A DNA stretch of 34,743 nt from Clostridia bacterium. Its GTDB lineage: Bacteria; Bacillota; Clostridia; Christensenellales; Borkfalkiaceae. This document shows positions 18,225 through 30,700 of this stretch, one piece after another. Below the pieces are notes generated by a model, which did no database searches, was not told the DNA's origin, and saw nothing but the letters and a program-made list of their open reading frames with translations. The first letter of the stretch is position 1. The number at the start of each line of letters is the position of its first letter. The stretch covers positions 1-34,743 of the forward strand of contig JAAUYR010000017.1 of NCBI GenBank assembly GCA_014805025.1, given 5' to 3'. The position numbers were made by a program, and so were the translations under genes.

Positions 18225-19664
18225 TTATTTCTTTTCCGATTTTTTGGGTTCAGTTTTTTTAGCCGGTTTTGCTTCCTGAGCCTTTTCCGTGGGAGCGACT
18301 ATCTTGGGCAAATTCAGACCTGCCATCGCGTACAAATCGTCGAGGGGAGGCAGAGATTTCATCATGCCGGACAAGAAGTTCGCGGTAGAGGTCTTGCCGT
18401 CAGCGCCCTGAGCGCCGTTATCCCAAACGGTAATCTTATCGATTTTGAGGTTCTTGATAGCTTCAACCTGAGTTGCAACGAGCTCTTCGAGTTTGTCGGC
18501 TATCATAAGGCGAACTGCCTCGTCGGAAGTGCCTGCCGCTTTAACGAGCTTATCCATACCTTCGGCCTGCTTGGAAAGCGTTTCGTACAAACCGCGTGCT
18601 TCCGCTTCGCGTTTTGCGAATATTGCGTCCGCTTCACCTTTGGCGCGGCGGCGGATATTTTCAGCTTCTGCGTCGGCTTCGATTTCGATTCTTCTCTTTT
18701 CGATTTCGGAAGCGACGATGACGTCGGCTTCTTTGGTTGCCTTTTCACGCGAAGCACGCGCAATTTCCGCGGACTGCTCGGCCGCATAGCTTTCTTCCTT
18801 GGCTTTTGCCGCCTGTACGTTTTCGGCGGTAACGGCAAGCTTCATAGCCTCGGCCTCTTTCTGACGGAGCAACGCACGCGACTGTGCGATATCTGCTTTT
18901 GCCTTGTTTTCGCCGTCTATAGCGCGGCTTTCCGCCTCGGCTACGGTAATACGCTGCTGCATCTGCGCGTTTGCCTGACCGATAGCACCCTTTTTATCTT
19001 CTTCCGCAACGGAAATTTTAGCGTCGTTTATAGCCTTTGCCGTTGCTTCCTTACCGAGCGCGGTTATGTATCCGCTGTCGTCGGAAATATCGGTAACGTT
19101 CACGTTTATAAGCTTTAAGCCGAGCTTTTTAAGTTCGCCCTCAACGTTTCTGGAAATTGCTTCGGAGAACTTTTCGCGGTCGGTGTTGATTTCCTCGATA
19201 TCCATCGTAGCGATAACGAGACGGAGCTGACCGAATATGATATCCTTGGCAAGCTCGGAAATCTGTTTGGGGCTGAGACCCAAAAGACGTACGGCCGCGT
19301 TCTGCATAACGGTGGGGTCGTCGGAGATACCGACGGTGAAGATGGAGGGCACGTCGATACGAATATTCTGTTTGGAGAGCGCGCTCTTCAAGTCAACCTG
19401 AATGGAGAACGGGTTTAAGTCGAGGAAAGTGTACGACTGAATGAACGGCCATATGAACGCCGCGCCGCCGTGAATACACTTCGCGCTACGGTTTGTTCCG
19501 TCCTTACCGGAGGCAATTTTACCGTAAATAACCATAATTTTGTCCGAAGGGCACTTTTTGTACCTTAACAGGACGACCATGAGCAGCATCAACAGTACCA
19601 GGGCTATAACTACAACTAAGATTATAACCAGAGTCATTGTTTCGCTAGCAAGCAAATTTAACAT
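18225..19664 (-). CDS. floT: Flotillin-family protein (SPFH domain)
   Basis: A 479-residue flotillin, a scaffold of ordered membrane microdomains. A membrane helix lies at about residues 8-33, followed by the SPFH/band 7 domain (about 35-210, with KIMVIYGKIASG and LGLSPKQISELAKDII). A long Ala/Glu-rich coiled coil follows (about 225-375, with many KAEAEA-like heptads), then a conserved C-terminal part with ANFLSGMMKSLPPLDDLYAMAG, typical of bacterial FloT/YuaG. The last 25 residues are Lys/Pro/Ala-rich. GGAG precedes the ATG. It lies three bases downstream of the NfeD gene, the arrangement known from Bacillus yuaF-yuaG, so the two form an operon. Confidence 0.93.
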   Translation of the reverse strand: MLNLLASETMTLVIILVVVIALVLLMLLMVVLLRYKKCPSDKIMVIYGKIASGKDGTNRSAKCIHGGAAFIWPFIQSYTFLDLNPFSIQVDLKSALSKQNIRIDVPSIFTVGISDDPTVMQNAAVRLLGLSPKQISELAKDIIFGQLRLVIATMDIEEINTDREKFSEAISRNVEGELKKLGLKLINVNVTDISDDSGYITALGKEATAKAINDAKISVAEEDKKGAIGQANAQMQQRITVAEAESRAIDGENKAKADIAQSRALLRQKEAEAMKLAVTAENVQAAKAKEESYAAEQSAEIARASREKATKEADVIVASEIEKRRIEIEADAEAENIRRRAKGEADAIFAKREAEARGLYETLSKQAEGMDKLVKAAGTSDEAVRLMIADKLEELVATQVEAIKNLKIDKITVWDNGAQGADGKTSTANFLSGMMKSLPPLDDLYAMAGLNLPKIVAPTEKAQEAKPAKKTEPKKSEKK

Positions 19665-19667
19665 CTT

Positions 19668-20264
19668 TTATTCTCCTTTTAAATTATTATCGGCACGTTT
19701 TACAACGGTGCATTCGTTTTCGGTTGCCACAATTTCGACTACTTCGTTATAGTTGAGCTTATCCGTTTCGTCGGTTACTGCGTCAAGTTCAAGAAATCTG
19801 CCCTGAGCGTTCAGGGTAATTTTTCCGCGGCCGCCGCGCGAAGCAGGTATGCCTACGTATACGGTTGCGGTGCTGCCTATAAGCTTTTCGGGCTGAAAAT
19901 TACCCGTAGACTGCAATTTGAGCATGGCGCGCATAAGCAGTATTACTACCGCCCAGGCGGCAATGCCGGCAATTATCGCGATTATTATCGACAGCCAGTG
20001 CAGCGAAGGCTTGGCGAGCGAGCAAATCAAAAGTCCCGTCCACGAGCCTACCGCAAAGAACGCGGTTATGCTTTTTGTTGTAAAAATCGAAACTCCCGAG
20101 TCGGTATCCACGTCGATATCGCCGTCGCCGTCAACGTCTAAATCTCCGCCGAATGCCGAAAAACACATAAGTATTATCTGCAAAATCAGGAAAATCGTTG
20201 CGGCAACGCCCAGCCAAAGGTAGACGTGCTCGTACCAACTGAGCCCCATAAACCATTCTTTCAT
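19668..20264 (-). CDS. NfeD/YuaF-like membrane protein
   Basis: A 198-residue flotillin partner. A membrane helix at about residues 13-37 is followed by an Asp-rich loop (GGDLDVDGDGDIDVDTDSG, residues about 39-57) and two more helices (about 65-85 and 90-112). The C-terminal part (about 125-190, with LIGSTATVYVGIPASRGGRG and ELDAVTDETDKL) is the OB-fold domain of the NfeD family. The Asp-rich loop after helix 1 also occurs in other YuaF/YqiJ-type proteins and looks like a metal-binding loop. A strong AGGAGG fixes the start. It is the first gene of the nfeD-flotillin operon. Confidence 0.9.
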   Translation of the reverse strand: MKEWFMGLSWYEHVYLWLGVAATIFLILQIILMCFSAFGGDLDVDGDGDIDVDTDSGVSIFTTKSITAFFAVGSWTGLLICSLAKPSLHWLSIIIAIIAGIAAWAVVILLMRAMLKLQSTGNFQPEKLIGSTATVYVGIPASRGGRGKITLNAQGRFLELDAVTDETDKLNYNEVVEIVATENECTVVKRADNNLKGE

Positions 20265-20320
20265 ATTGACCTCCTAATACATTATATATATAAACGCGCG
20301 TATAAGAGTTAAAACATTAA

Positions 20321-20340
20321 ATCGATAAATTTTTATCGAT
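20321..20340. promoter_or_regulatory. Perfect inverted repeat in the nfeD leader
   Basis: ATCGATAAA and TTTATCGAT are separated by two bases. It falls within the expected 5' leader of nfeD-flotillin, about 60 bp before the start codon, and could be an operator or an RNA hairpin. Confidence 0.5.
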
Positions 20341-20365
20341 TACCCTAAAATTTTTTAACAAATTT

Positions 20366-20395
20366 ATTATACAACACGCAAAGGAGAGTAGTCAA
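20366..20395 (-). promoter_or_regulatory. Sigma-A promoter of the nfeD-flotillin operon
   Basis: On the minus strand TTGACT (20390-20395) and TATAAT (20366-20371) are 18 bp apart, giving a leader of about 95 bases. Confidence 0.75.
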
Positions 20396-20476
20396 AGAAT
20401 TTTTAAGCCAAAAAATTTCCAAAATGGGAGTTTATTCATTTGCGAATTTAATTAAAATTAATTAAAGAGGTGTCAT

Positions 20477-21409
20477 ATGAAATACGAAAATTGGCTTAAC
20501 CAATGGCTGGAAAATTACGTAAAACCCCAGTCAAAACAGAAAACGTACCACAGGTACACCGAAATTGTCAACCAGCACATACGCGACAGGCTCGGCGGAT
20601 ACGAGCTTGACGACCTGACTCCGCTCGTGTTGCAGCAGTTTACGACAGAGCTTTTAAACTGCGGCAATTTAAAGACGGGGCGTGGGCTTTCGGCAAATTC
20701 GGTAAACGTAATCGTCACGGTTATTCAGAACTCGCTGAAATCGGCATTTATGGTCGAGCAGGTCTCCGAATACCGCGCCGACAGAATCAAGCGGCCCAAG
20801 GTCCGCGAAAAGCAGGTGACCTGTTTTACCCCCGTCGAGCAGAAGCGGATAGAACAGGCCGTGCTTAAAGGAAACCTCAGGCGAATGTTCGGGGTGATAC
20901 TCTGTATGTACTCGGGCATACGGATAGGCGAGCTGCTCGCGCTGACTTGGAGCGATATCGACTTCAAGCGCGGCACGGTCTCTATAACCAAGACTCGCCA
21001 CGACGGGGTTGACGGTGCCGGCAGGTTCACTCACATAATAACCGCGCCCAAGACAAGCTCGTCCGTGCGTGAAATTCCGCTGCCGAGGCAGCTGCTGCCG
21101 ATGCTCCGCGAACTGAAAAAAGTTTCTAACTCCCGGTTCATTGTGGCGACGGCGACGGGCACGGCGGTTTCGGTGCGGTCGTATCAGCGGAGCTTTGAAA
21201 TGCTTTTAAGAAAACTTAATATTCCGCATAAAGGATTTCACTCGCTCAGGCATACGTTCGCAACGCGCGCGCTGGAATGCGGAATGGACGTTAAAACGCT
21301 TTCGGAAATTTTAGGCCACAAATCCGCGTCGGTAACGCTCTCGCGCTACGTGCATTCTATGAACGACCATAAAAAGGCCATGATGAACAAAGTAGGCAGG
21401 CTTTTATAG
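20477..21409 (+). CDS. Tyrosine recombinase (phage integrase family)
   Basis: A 310-residue site-specific recombinase. A SAM-like core-binding domain covers about residues 1-110, and the catalytic domain follows with Arg in YSGIRIGELLAL, Lys in APKTSSSVREIPLP, the HSLRHTFATRALE box, LGHKS, and the nucleophile Tyr in LSRYVHS. All catalytic residues are present, so it should be active. It lacks the extra N-terminal arm-binding domain of Tn916-type integrases. AAAGAGGTG precedes the ATG. There is no phage or ICE gene nearby; instead it lies beside flotillin genes and in front of a giant surface-protein gene, which suggests a dedicated local role or a relic of a lost element. Confidence 0.93.
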   Translation: MKYENWLNQWLENYVKPQSKQKTYHRYTEIVNQHIRDRLGGYELDDLTPLVLQQFTTELLNCGNLKTGRGLSANSVNVIVTVIQNSLKSAFMVEQVSEYRADRIKRPKVREKQVTCFTPVEQKRIEQAVLKGNLRRMFGVILCMYSGIRIGELLALTWSDIDFKRGTVSITKTRHDGVDGAGRFTHIITAPKTSSSVREIPLPRQLLPMLRELKKVSNSRFIVATATGTAVSVRSYQRSFEMLLRKLNIPHKGFHSLRHTFATRALECGMDVKTLSEILGHKSASVTLSRYVHSMNDHKKAMMNKVGRLL

Positions 21410-21521
21410 GCGTGAAACAGCCTTGCGCCCGAATATAAACACCTTGTCGTACGATTTTTAAAAAAATTTGTCGGTTTGCGCGGTTGAGGTAGAATTTGGT
21501 AAGTTTTTTTCTGTAAATTTC

Positions 21522-21550
21522 TTGACAACGGTGGATTTTAGTTATACAAT
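21522..21550 (+). promoter_or_regulatory. Sigma-A promoter of the giant surface gene
   Basis: TTGACA (21522-21527), a 17-bp spacer, and TACAAT (21545-21550). Overlapping repeats ATACAATAA at 21544 and 21555 and an inverted ATTGTAT at 21574 flank the expected transcription start. Confidence 0.75.
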
Positions 21551-21783
21551 AAACATACAATAATACATCTAGGATTGTATCCTGCGTGTTTTTGTAAACG
21601 TTTCCGTAATCCGTTTGTGAGCGGATTTTACGGCGATATTCGGAGGTAGCAAAGTAAATCTTCACATATTGTGAGGTTGAATATTTCCTGTCAACGCCTG
21701 TGGGAGGGCGACAGGAAAATGTTTAGGCGGACTATCGGTTTTGGGAAGCTTATAGTCGGCTCTTATCAAGGGATGTGGGTTAA
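21551..21783 (+). promoter_or_regulatory. Long structured 5' leader, possible cis-regulatory RNA
   Basis: The 374 bp between the recombinase and the giant gene hold no convincing gene. From the promoter onward a leader of about 227 bases is expected, with several hairpins: CCGTAATCCG with CGGATTTTACGG (21604-21632), TCACA/TGTGA (21662-21674), TTTCCTGTC (21684-21692) with GACAGGAAA (21710-21718), and GACTAT (21730-21735) with ATAGTC (21752-21757). The start codon follows a weak AAGGGA. I could not match a known riboswitch by eye, including c-di-GMP classes. Stretch 21410-21521 shows only AT-rich sequence and a weak hairpin. Confidence 0.55.
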
Positions 21784-24700
21784 ATGAAACTTTTGGGTAA
21801 AGGGATGCCTAAAAAGGTCAGCCTTTTTGTGCTAACTTTAATTGCACTATTGTGCTGCGTTTTGGGACTAACAAAATTTAATAATGGTAAAGGCGGTTAT
21901 GACGCTTCGGCAACCACGATTGATTTCGGTGAAGAAGGGTTTACGTCAAGTTATGAGGATGAGCTTAAAGTTCTGTATGAACAGTTAGGTGGCTCGTCCG
22001 TTTCGTCGTATACGGAATTGAAAGCCGCGCTTGCGGAAAAATCCGGTAAAAAGATTACAGCGGCGGAAATCAATACGCAGAACGGCGAGGATTTGGTTTT
22101 AACCCTCGGCGGTCTTGACTGGAAAGTTGTTTACGTCTCCGAAGCGGGTTCGGGAGACGTTATAGTCACGCTCTGGCTTGCCGGTAGCAACGACAAGAGC
22201 ACGTGGAATAAGTTCTACGCGAACAATACAACTTATAAATATCCTTCGGCGTATTATTCTACGAGCTATGTCCGTAGCGTGCTCAACGGTACGTCCTATG
22301 CGGCGGAAGCCAACACCGAAACTTTGACTGCCGGCGAGCAGGACGCAAAGTGGAGCAGCTTTTTAAGCGTTTACGGCGACTACATAACCACGCCTTCGCA
22401 GGTTCCCTGGCAGGAAAAAGAAAAGAAGTTCAACTTCTATATTACCGGACAGGACGAGAGTACGTATTATAACGTACCCAACGAGGCGTACGGTGTATTA
22501 AGCGGAAACTGGTATTCGGGCGAGCTTACCGATTTTAGCAGTTATTTGACTAAGGGCGACAAGTTCGAAAATTCCGACTACGGCGCATGGGCTAACGATA
22601 AACTCTGGTTGCCCAGCCTCAGCGAAACCGGTTTTGTACACGAAGAAACCAGTGAATTGAAGTCAGGTATCTGGCAGACCAGCGTTTCGCAGAACGCCAA
22701 CGCGCTTACCACCGAAGTCGGCGGTAGCACCTATACCCATTGCTGGCTTCGTAGCGGCTCGATAACTTCTGCCGGCTCCGCATATTGCTTGTCGGGCTTT
22801 TACTCGACCCGTTCAAACTATACCGTTACAAGTACCTTGGCGGTTCGTCCGGCAATGCACCTGAATTTGCGTTCGGTTGCAATGGCGGTTTCGGGCGCGG
22901 CTTTCGAGCCCGTTGCTACGCCTGCCGCTCAGGGCTTTGGCGAAACCAACGACGGACTTATTTACTCCGCCGAAATGCAGGGTGCCGTAAAGTTCAATCC
23001 CTCGGCAAGCAACTTTTTAAGCGCGGACTGGAAGGTCGGCGATACCACAAAAACTGCAACTGCCGAAACTTTGGGTACTAACGACTGGCTTACTCTTGAC
23101 CCCGATACCGGTATAATTTCGGTTAAAAACGCCGGTACTTATACGTTCTGGTTCACTTTAAAGGACGATTACGAGCAGTGGGAGGGCGCCGACGAAGGCG
23201 ACAATGCTCCCAGAAGCGTAACTATAACCGTACAGCCCAAGACACTGAAAGTGCTTTGGGACGTTGACGACGCCTACGGCGACGAGGACGAAGGCTGGTA
23301 TTGGAATTACAACGGTCAAAATCACGGGTTCACCCCTCGGCTTGACCGTACTCAGCCCGGCATAAACTGGGACGATTTGGGTACCGATAACGACGTTGTT
23401 TCCGTTCGTTACAGGGAAAAGAATAGCGAAATCTGGACTATAACTGCGCCCAAGGATGCAGGTGTTTATACCGTTGCGGCAAATCTTAACGGTCAGAATC
23501 CCAACTACGTTATCGAAGAGAGCGAGTGGGAAGAATTCACCATTAATAAACTCAATATTAGTATTAAATGGAGCGGCACGGGTTCTTTGAACGACGCGGC
23601 CGACGGATTACACTGGATATACGACGGCAAAAACCATCCTTTGACGGCCACTATCGAGGGTCTTATAAGCGATGATACGACCGGCGCGGTTACCGTTAGC
23701 GTCAAGTACAGCAAGGGCACGGGCATTGAGACGGCCGACGGAACCTTAATACCTAAGGAAGCCGGCTCGTACATAGCGTTTGCGGAAGTTTCCGGCGACG
23801 CTGCAAAAAATTACAACCTCGTCAACAGAGAAGACGAGATTATCGAATACGCAGAACAGCCGTTCAAAATTACCCAAAGGGTAATATCGGTTACCTGGGT
23901 AAAGAACACGGTTGCAAACGACGAGTACAAGAACACCTATAAGTGGACGTATTCGGGCTATGCCGACCGCACCGATTTCAGCAATACCGATTCGGTTATC
24001 CGCTATACTCTTGAAACCGAAGCGGACAGCATTTCCGGCGATACTGGTATCGTGGGCGGACTTGCGCTGACCTCAACCATAGGCTACGCCACGGTTACGG
24101 GCGGCGTTGTAGGCGCGTACGACAGCAATATAAGACTTGACGTCGGCACGTATTGCGTAAAAGTAAGCATAACCGACAAGAACTACGTTCTGGATAACGA
24201 CGTTCTTGAATTTTCCATTGAAAAAAGAAAGGTTAACATAGAATGGACCGGCTCGGGCTCTCTTCCTACGGAAGACGGCACTATCGCTTGGAGATACGAC
24301 GGTTTGAGCCACGTTCCCACCGCAAACGCAATACTTACCATGGCGGAAGTAAGCGGCGGCGCTAACCTCAAAGACTATATACAGGTTGCGGGCGCGGAAA
24401 AGGAAGTTACCGCAATAAAGGGCGTTTCCAATTACGTTGCTACCGTAAGCTTCAAAACGGATATAACCGACGAAAACTTCAACGCAGATAACTACCAGCT
24501 TGTAAACGCAAGCGTAGACTTCAAAATTATAAAGGGCTTGATAACCGACGTCAGCTGGTTTGAAACCGTTGCCGGCGAAAAGAAACCCATCGAGGGCACG
24601 CCCAGCTACACCTGGGGCGTTATAAAGGGTAAAGGCCCCGGCTATTCGGCTGTTGCAAAAACCAAAGTTTACAACGCAAGCGGCGACGAAGTCGAAATTT

Positions 24701-27700
24701 CCTTCAACCTGTTGGTAAGCTATCCCGACGCAAACTATGCCGACGGCGTGGAGTGGGCGGTTAACGACGTAACCGGCTACAAAGCGGTAGCTAAGCTTGA
24801 CGGGCCTTCGACCGAGGGCTATAACGAGCTTTCGCAGAGGTTCGAGTTCCTGACCGACGGCGAAGCCGATTCCGAAACGTACATAGTATTCTTAATCAAA
24901 CGTAAAGCGGGCGAAAAAGACCCCGTAAACATTCAGTGGGTAGTTTACGTTGATAATACTACGTATTACACTCTTGCTCAGCTTGAAGAGCTTGGCGGAG
25001 CAGAAATTAAAATTAACGGCGGCGGATACGTCTTCGTTAAAGACGGAAAGTTCAACTTCTATTATAGCGGAAATCCTCAGGCGCCCTCTGCACATTACGT
25101 TTACAGAGAGCCGGACAAAGACGGCAATACTTACGAGACTCTTGACGTAAGCGACAGCAGCGTTGAAACGAATGCCGGAGACTGGACGGCGGTTTTAGCG
25201 CCCTCGTCTGATTTTGCGTACGGTTCCGACGAATTCGAGTGCGATTACGTAATCGTGCCTCTGAACGTAAAACTTACGTGGACGAACACCACTACAACCT
25301 ATAACGGCAAGCTGCGTACGCCTACGGCGACGCTCGATACGGCTTACGTTTCGGCTCAGGCGCAGTGGTATAAAGATTTAATAGCTAATATGCAGAGCAC
25401 GGACGGCGAGCTTGCAAAAATAACCGCTACCGGTTATATCAACGCAGGCGATTATACCTCCGAGGCTCAGCTCGGCGATAACTTTGCGGCTGTTGACGGC
25501 ACGAACGAAACCGCGTTCAAGATTAATCCTTTTGCGGTTGCGGTATCCGGTGTTAAATGGGAGTGGAACGACGGTGCCAAGAACGACACTATCAACCCCG
25601 GCACGGGCAAACCGACCGACCCCAACGCATGGTACTGGGTTTACGACGGTAAGGAGCACGCTCCCGTTCCCTCGCTTGAAACCTCGCTTGACGGCACTAA
25701 TACTATAACTTTAACACTGCTCGTTACGGGCGCAACCAAAGAGGTAGGCGAACATTACGCCTTCGCTTGGCTCGACCCCAACGACGATAACAATAAGAAC
25801 TTCATGCTGGTTGTCAACCCGCTTAACCCCGTATCTACTCTTGCTACGCAGAAATTCTCTATTGCAAAGCTTGAAATAGACAACGTTTACTGGAAGGGCG
25901 AGCCCGTTGACGAAAGCTGGACGGGCGCTTACGTCACGGTAGAGGGCACGGACTACAAGGCCGTTGACCTCGGCACGGCAGAAAAGCCCGATTTAGTGCT
26001 TGCGTTCGTATTCAACGGCAACAACGTTTGCGCGCTTCCGTTCTATATGGACGTAGCCGGCAACGAAGTTCCGCTCACTTACGAAGGCGCAATGCGCAAC
26101 GTGGGCAACGGCCCGTACACCGTGCGCATAACCAACGACTTCACGTTTAAAGATGCAGACGGCAATGCAATTTCCACCGTTTGCAGGTACGTAATACTTC
26201 CCAAGCAGCTCGAAGTAATCTGGCTTGACAACGAGGGCAACGTCATAGACGAAAACACGTCTGCGGATAAACTCGTATGGGAGTACAACGGACTTTTACA
26301 GAACCCCGAAATTAAGGAGCTTACCGGCGTTGACGGTAACCCCTTGGCAGAGGATACCGACTACACTATCAGCGGTTGGAAAGACGCCGGCAAGTACGTA
26401 TCCGAGCTTAAATTTATCAACAAAAATTACAGCGTTAAAAACAGTTCTACTCAGAATTACTCCATTAAACCGAGAGTTATCGAGGTTGAATGGACGTGGG
26501 ACGGCATTGCCGAAGACGAAGACGGCAATGTAATTCCTCCCGTGTTCTCTTACAACGCTGCACAGCCCGATATCAGCGTCAGCGCGCTTGCCTGGGCAGG
26601 CGGACTTGAAGACGCTCCGGCAACGCTTGCGGACGGCAAATTCGAAATAGAAATCGAGGGCTTCGGCAAGCTTGTAATAGGCCTCACGTACGAAAATCTT
26701 GTAGATTACGTCGGCAAGCACACCGTTAAAGCGGTAATCAGCGACGTAAAATTGCAGGACGACGAAACGGGCGATTTAATCGCTCAGAACAACGATAACT
26801 ACGTTGTCGGAATAAACGCAGAGCTTGTATACGAAATAGAAGCGTACGTTATCTACGTTGACTGGTCGGGTACGGGCGAAGACAACGACGTATTCGAATG
26901 GACTTACGACGGCATTAACTCCTTCGCACCCACGGCGACCTATGCGCTTTGGGACGGTGAGACCGTAAACGCACAGGTAAGCGGAGCAAGAATGCTTGCC
27001 GGCGACTACGTAGCAAGCGTAACACTTCCCGAGGCTTTGCGCACCAACTGCGTATTTGCAAAGCTTGACGAAAACGGCGAGCTTGACTGGGAGAACGGCG
27101 CAAGCTGCGGCGAGCACGCGTTCAAGATTCTTAAAGCCGAAGTCGAAATCGAGTGGAAGTGGACGAACGGCGCTAAAAACGACAGCGCTCTCGACCCCGA
27201 AACCAACGAGCCGAACGACCCCAACGCATGGTACTGGGTATACGACGGCACGGCGCACGCACCCGAGGCATACAACAAGGGCACGGGCGAACAGCTTGAA
27301 GTAACCGGCGCGGTAATCGACGCGGGCGAAAACTACGTTGCAAGCGCAAGCTTACCCGACGCAGCGAACTACAAGTTCAAAGACGACGATAATCAGACAA
27401 TTTTTAAAATTACCGTAAGACTCGTATGGGTAAACTGGGTTGACGAAAGCGAAAAGGCCAACGACGAAGCCTACGCATGGTTCTTCGACGGCAACGAGCA
27501 CGCACCCAGAGCTATCCTTGCCGACAAAAACGGAGACCCCTTCCTTATCGACGGCAAAACCGTTGATTTGATAGTTTCCGGCAGCGCGCGCAATTGCGGC
27601 ACCTATACGGCAACGGCGGAAATAGCTTCCTCGAACTACGCGTTCGCCGACGACGAAGACCTCAAACGCACCCAGGTATTCAAAATCGTACAGCTCGTTC

Positions 27701-30700
27701 TTGACGAGGGCGATTTCTGGTGGGATGCCGAAGGTCTTGCAAACGTCAATTACCAGGGCAAAAAGGACGACTGGTACAACTACATCTTCAACGGTGACGT
27801 TCAGTACCCCGTAGCGGAAACCGAGGCAGGCATATTATTTGCTTACACCTTCGAAGCAATCAACGAAGAAACCAAGGAAGTAATAAAAGAGCTTGCGGGC
27901 ATCTCCGACGCCGGCACGTATAAAGTAACGGTAACAATCGTAAGCACTTCGGACTACGCGCTTCCCGCAGGTCTTGAAAGCGTATACGTAAACATCGCGC
28001 CCATGACGGTTGACGTCGATTGGGATGTAACAACCAAGCTTTACTACAACGGCGGCGACCAAAGCCCCAAGGCCTACTACACCGACAACTTCGGCAACGT
28101 CAACGAGCTTGAAGTAACGGTAGACGGCGCGCACGCATTGCCCGACGTTGAGTACACGGCCAAGGCAGACTTTATCGACGCAAGCAGCGTTAAGAACTAC
28201 GTTCTCGGCAAGCACGTCGAGCACACCTATAAAATCGAAAAGCGTTCTATACGTATCGAGTGGGACGAAGAACAGACGTTCATGTTCAACAACGAGGGCC
28301 ACTACGTTAAGCACACCATATATATCAACGACGTACTTCGCGAAGATATATTCAAGCTTACCGTATCCTACGTAATTAAGGACAGCAAGGGCAACGTAGT
28401 AAAAATCGACGGCAAAAACGCCCAGGAAGTTATCAACGCAGGCGAATACGTAATGGTTATCCAGCTTGACGTACTTAACGAGGACGACGCCGAAATTCTT
28501 AAATACTACACTCTTGCGGACGACACGGCAGACGCTGAGCTGAACTTCGTAATCAAGCGTAAAGAGCTTATAGTTACAGCAGACAGCTTTATCGGCGAAA
28601 ACGCAATTTCCTACGGCGACAAAGCGCCCACGTTCACGGCAGTAATCGGCCAGGACGTAGAGGGTGACATCGTCGGCGGCCTTGTTGACGGCGACGACCT
28701 GTCCAAGTACGAGGGCATAACCGTTCTCGCAGACGGCAGAATTACCGGCGCATGGCTTGACAGCAGTTACGTTGAATTTGCAGAGCCCGGCATGTACGAT
28801 ATTATCGTACTTTCGAGCTTAGGCGTTATACTTTCCAACTACGAAATCATCTCCGTAAACGGCCAGCTCGAAGTAATCGCAGCACCCGGCACTATAATCT
28901 GGCACAACGACAGGAACACGCAGGTAGAAAATCCCAACTTTGTTTACAACGGCAAAGAGCAGAAGCCCGACGCATACATTTTCGACGGCGAAAAGAACCT
29001 GCTTCCCAAGCTCACGTTAGATTACATTGACGAAGAGGGCAACGTAATTACCGACAAGGCAATCAACGCAGGCACGTACCGTGTAAGAGCGCGCATACCT
29101 GCAAACGTAACCATTGCTGAAAACAGCAAGCAGGAAATAGAGTACACAATCTTCCCCAAGGAAGTAGTAGTCAACATCGACCGTTTTGAAACCACCTACG
29201 GCGACAGAGAGCTTTCCTCGATAGACGGCAGCGACATACTGACCGAAACCGAGCTTAAAATGCTTTGGAGCTACGACGGCGACAAATGCCCCGTCGGCAG
29301 CGACGATTTGGAAATAAGCTTCTCCTGGAACGTTGAAGGCAAAATAATAAACGGCTTCTTGCAGGCAGACATTTACTACATCAAGGGCAACTACAACGGC
29401 AACCCCAACTACATTGTATTCTTCGAGGGTCTCAACCACGACGGCGCCGACCCGGATATGGCGGAATACGGTTTATACGTAGTAAACAAAGCCGACATAA
29501 CCGATACCAGTAAGCGCGGCACGGAGTGGTACTTCGAAGAGCGCATTATCGACAAGTACGAAACCTACTTTATAACGCTTGAAGACAAAGCCAAGGACGA
29601 TGACGGCAACGAGCTTGACTCCTACCGTTACATAACGTTCAAGGGCGACCAGAGTACGGAAGTCAAGTTCTCGTACAGCCACGCATACCTTGTCGGCAGG
29701 GACGAAATTCCCGAGCCTGATGACGAGGAAGGCAACGAGTTCTTCCCTAACACCAACCAGAACCATCCCGGCATCAGGGAAATCGCCGGCGAGTGGATAA
29801 TCAACTACCGTATCGAAATTGACAACCACAACACCTACTACGGCAGGTGGCGCGTGCTTTTGAAATTCGAGGACGAGTACATAGTAGTTATCTTCTTAAA
29901 GCCTTACGAAATCGAGTACGGCACCGACGTTCCCGAAAACCTTACCGAGATTCTTGTTGACGAGCAGTACGTAACTATAACCATCAAGGACGAAAGCGTA
30001 CTTGGCGACTTAACCGCGGAAGAGTACTTCAAGGCCCACGCAACCGCGTACGTACCCCTTGGCTATAACAAATACGTAACCAACCGTACCAAGGTCGGCT
30101 CGTACACGATAAACTTCGAGTTAGACCTCGAAGCAGACCCCGAAACGGGCGTAAAACTCGACGTAATTTACAAGCGTTCCAATGCGGACGAAGCAAGCAA
30201 TATCGGAATGTATAAAATCGTTCCCCGTCAGCTTCAAATTTTGTGGGGCGAAACGGAATTCACTTACGACGGCAACAAGCATGCACCTATGCCTGCTATA
30301 AGCCACTGGATAAGCGACGGCTCGTTCATACTGGATAACATTGCAAACGGCAAAGAGTACCTTGTAACCGACGGCGGAATAACCGTAAAAGTCGTTGTTT
30401 ATACCGAAGGCAACTTCGTATCGAGCGGCGGCCACAAAGTTACGATAACCGTTGACGACCCGAACTACACCATATTAACCGCGGACGCAGTCCAGACGAT
30501 ATCCATCAAAGGCGCGTTCCCCTGGTGGCTGGTGTACACGGTCGGAGCGTTGGCACTTGCATCACTTATAGCCTTCATAATAATGGCTGTAATAATGCGT
30601 AGACGTAAAATGATAATCCTTGCAGGCATCTCCGACGACGAAGGCTTCTACGACCCGATAGCCGGCGAGGAAGACGAAACAGGTCTTAGCGACCCGTACT

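Noticed and set aside
21551-21783. c-di-GMP riboswitch before the giant gene
   Set aside because: The conserved internal motifs of the class I aptamer are not visible and I could not fold a class II pseudoknot by eye.
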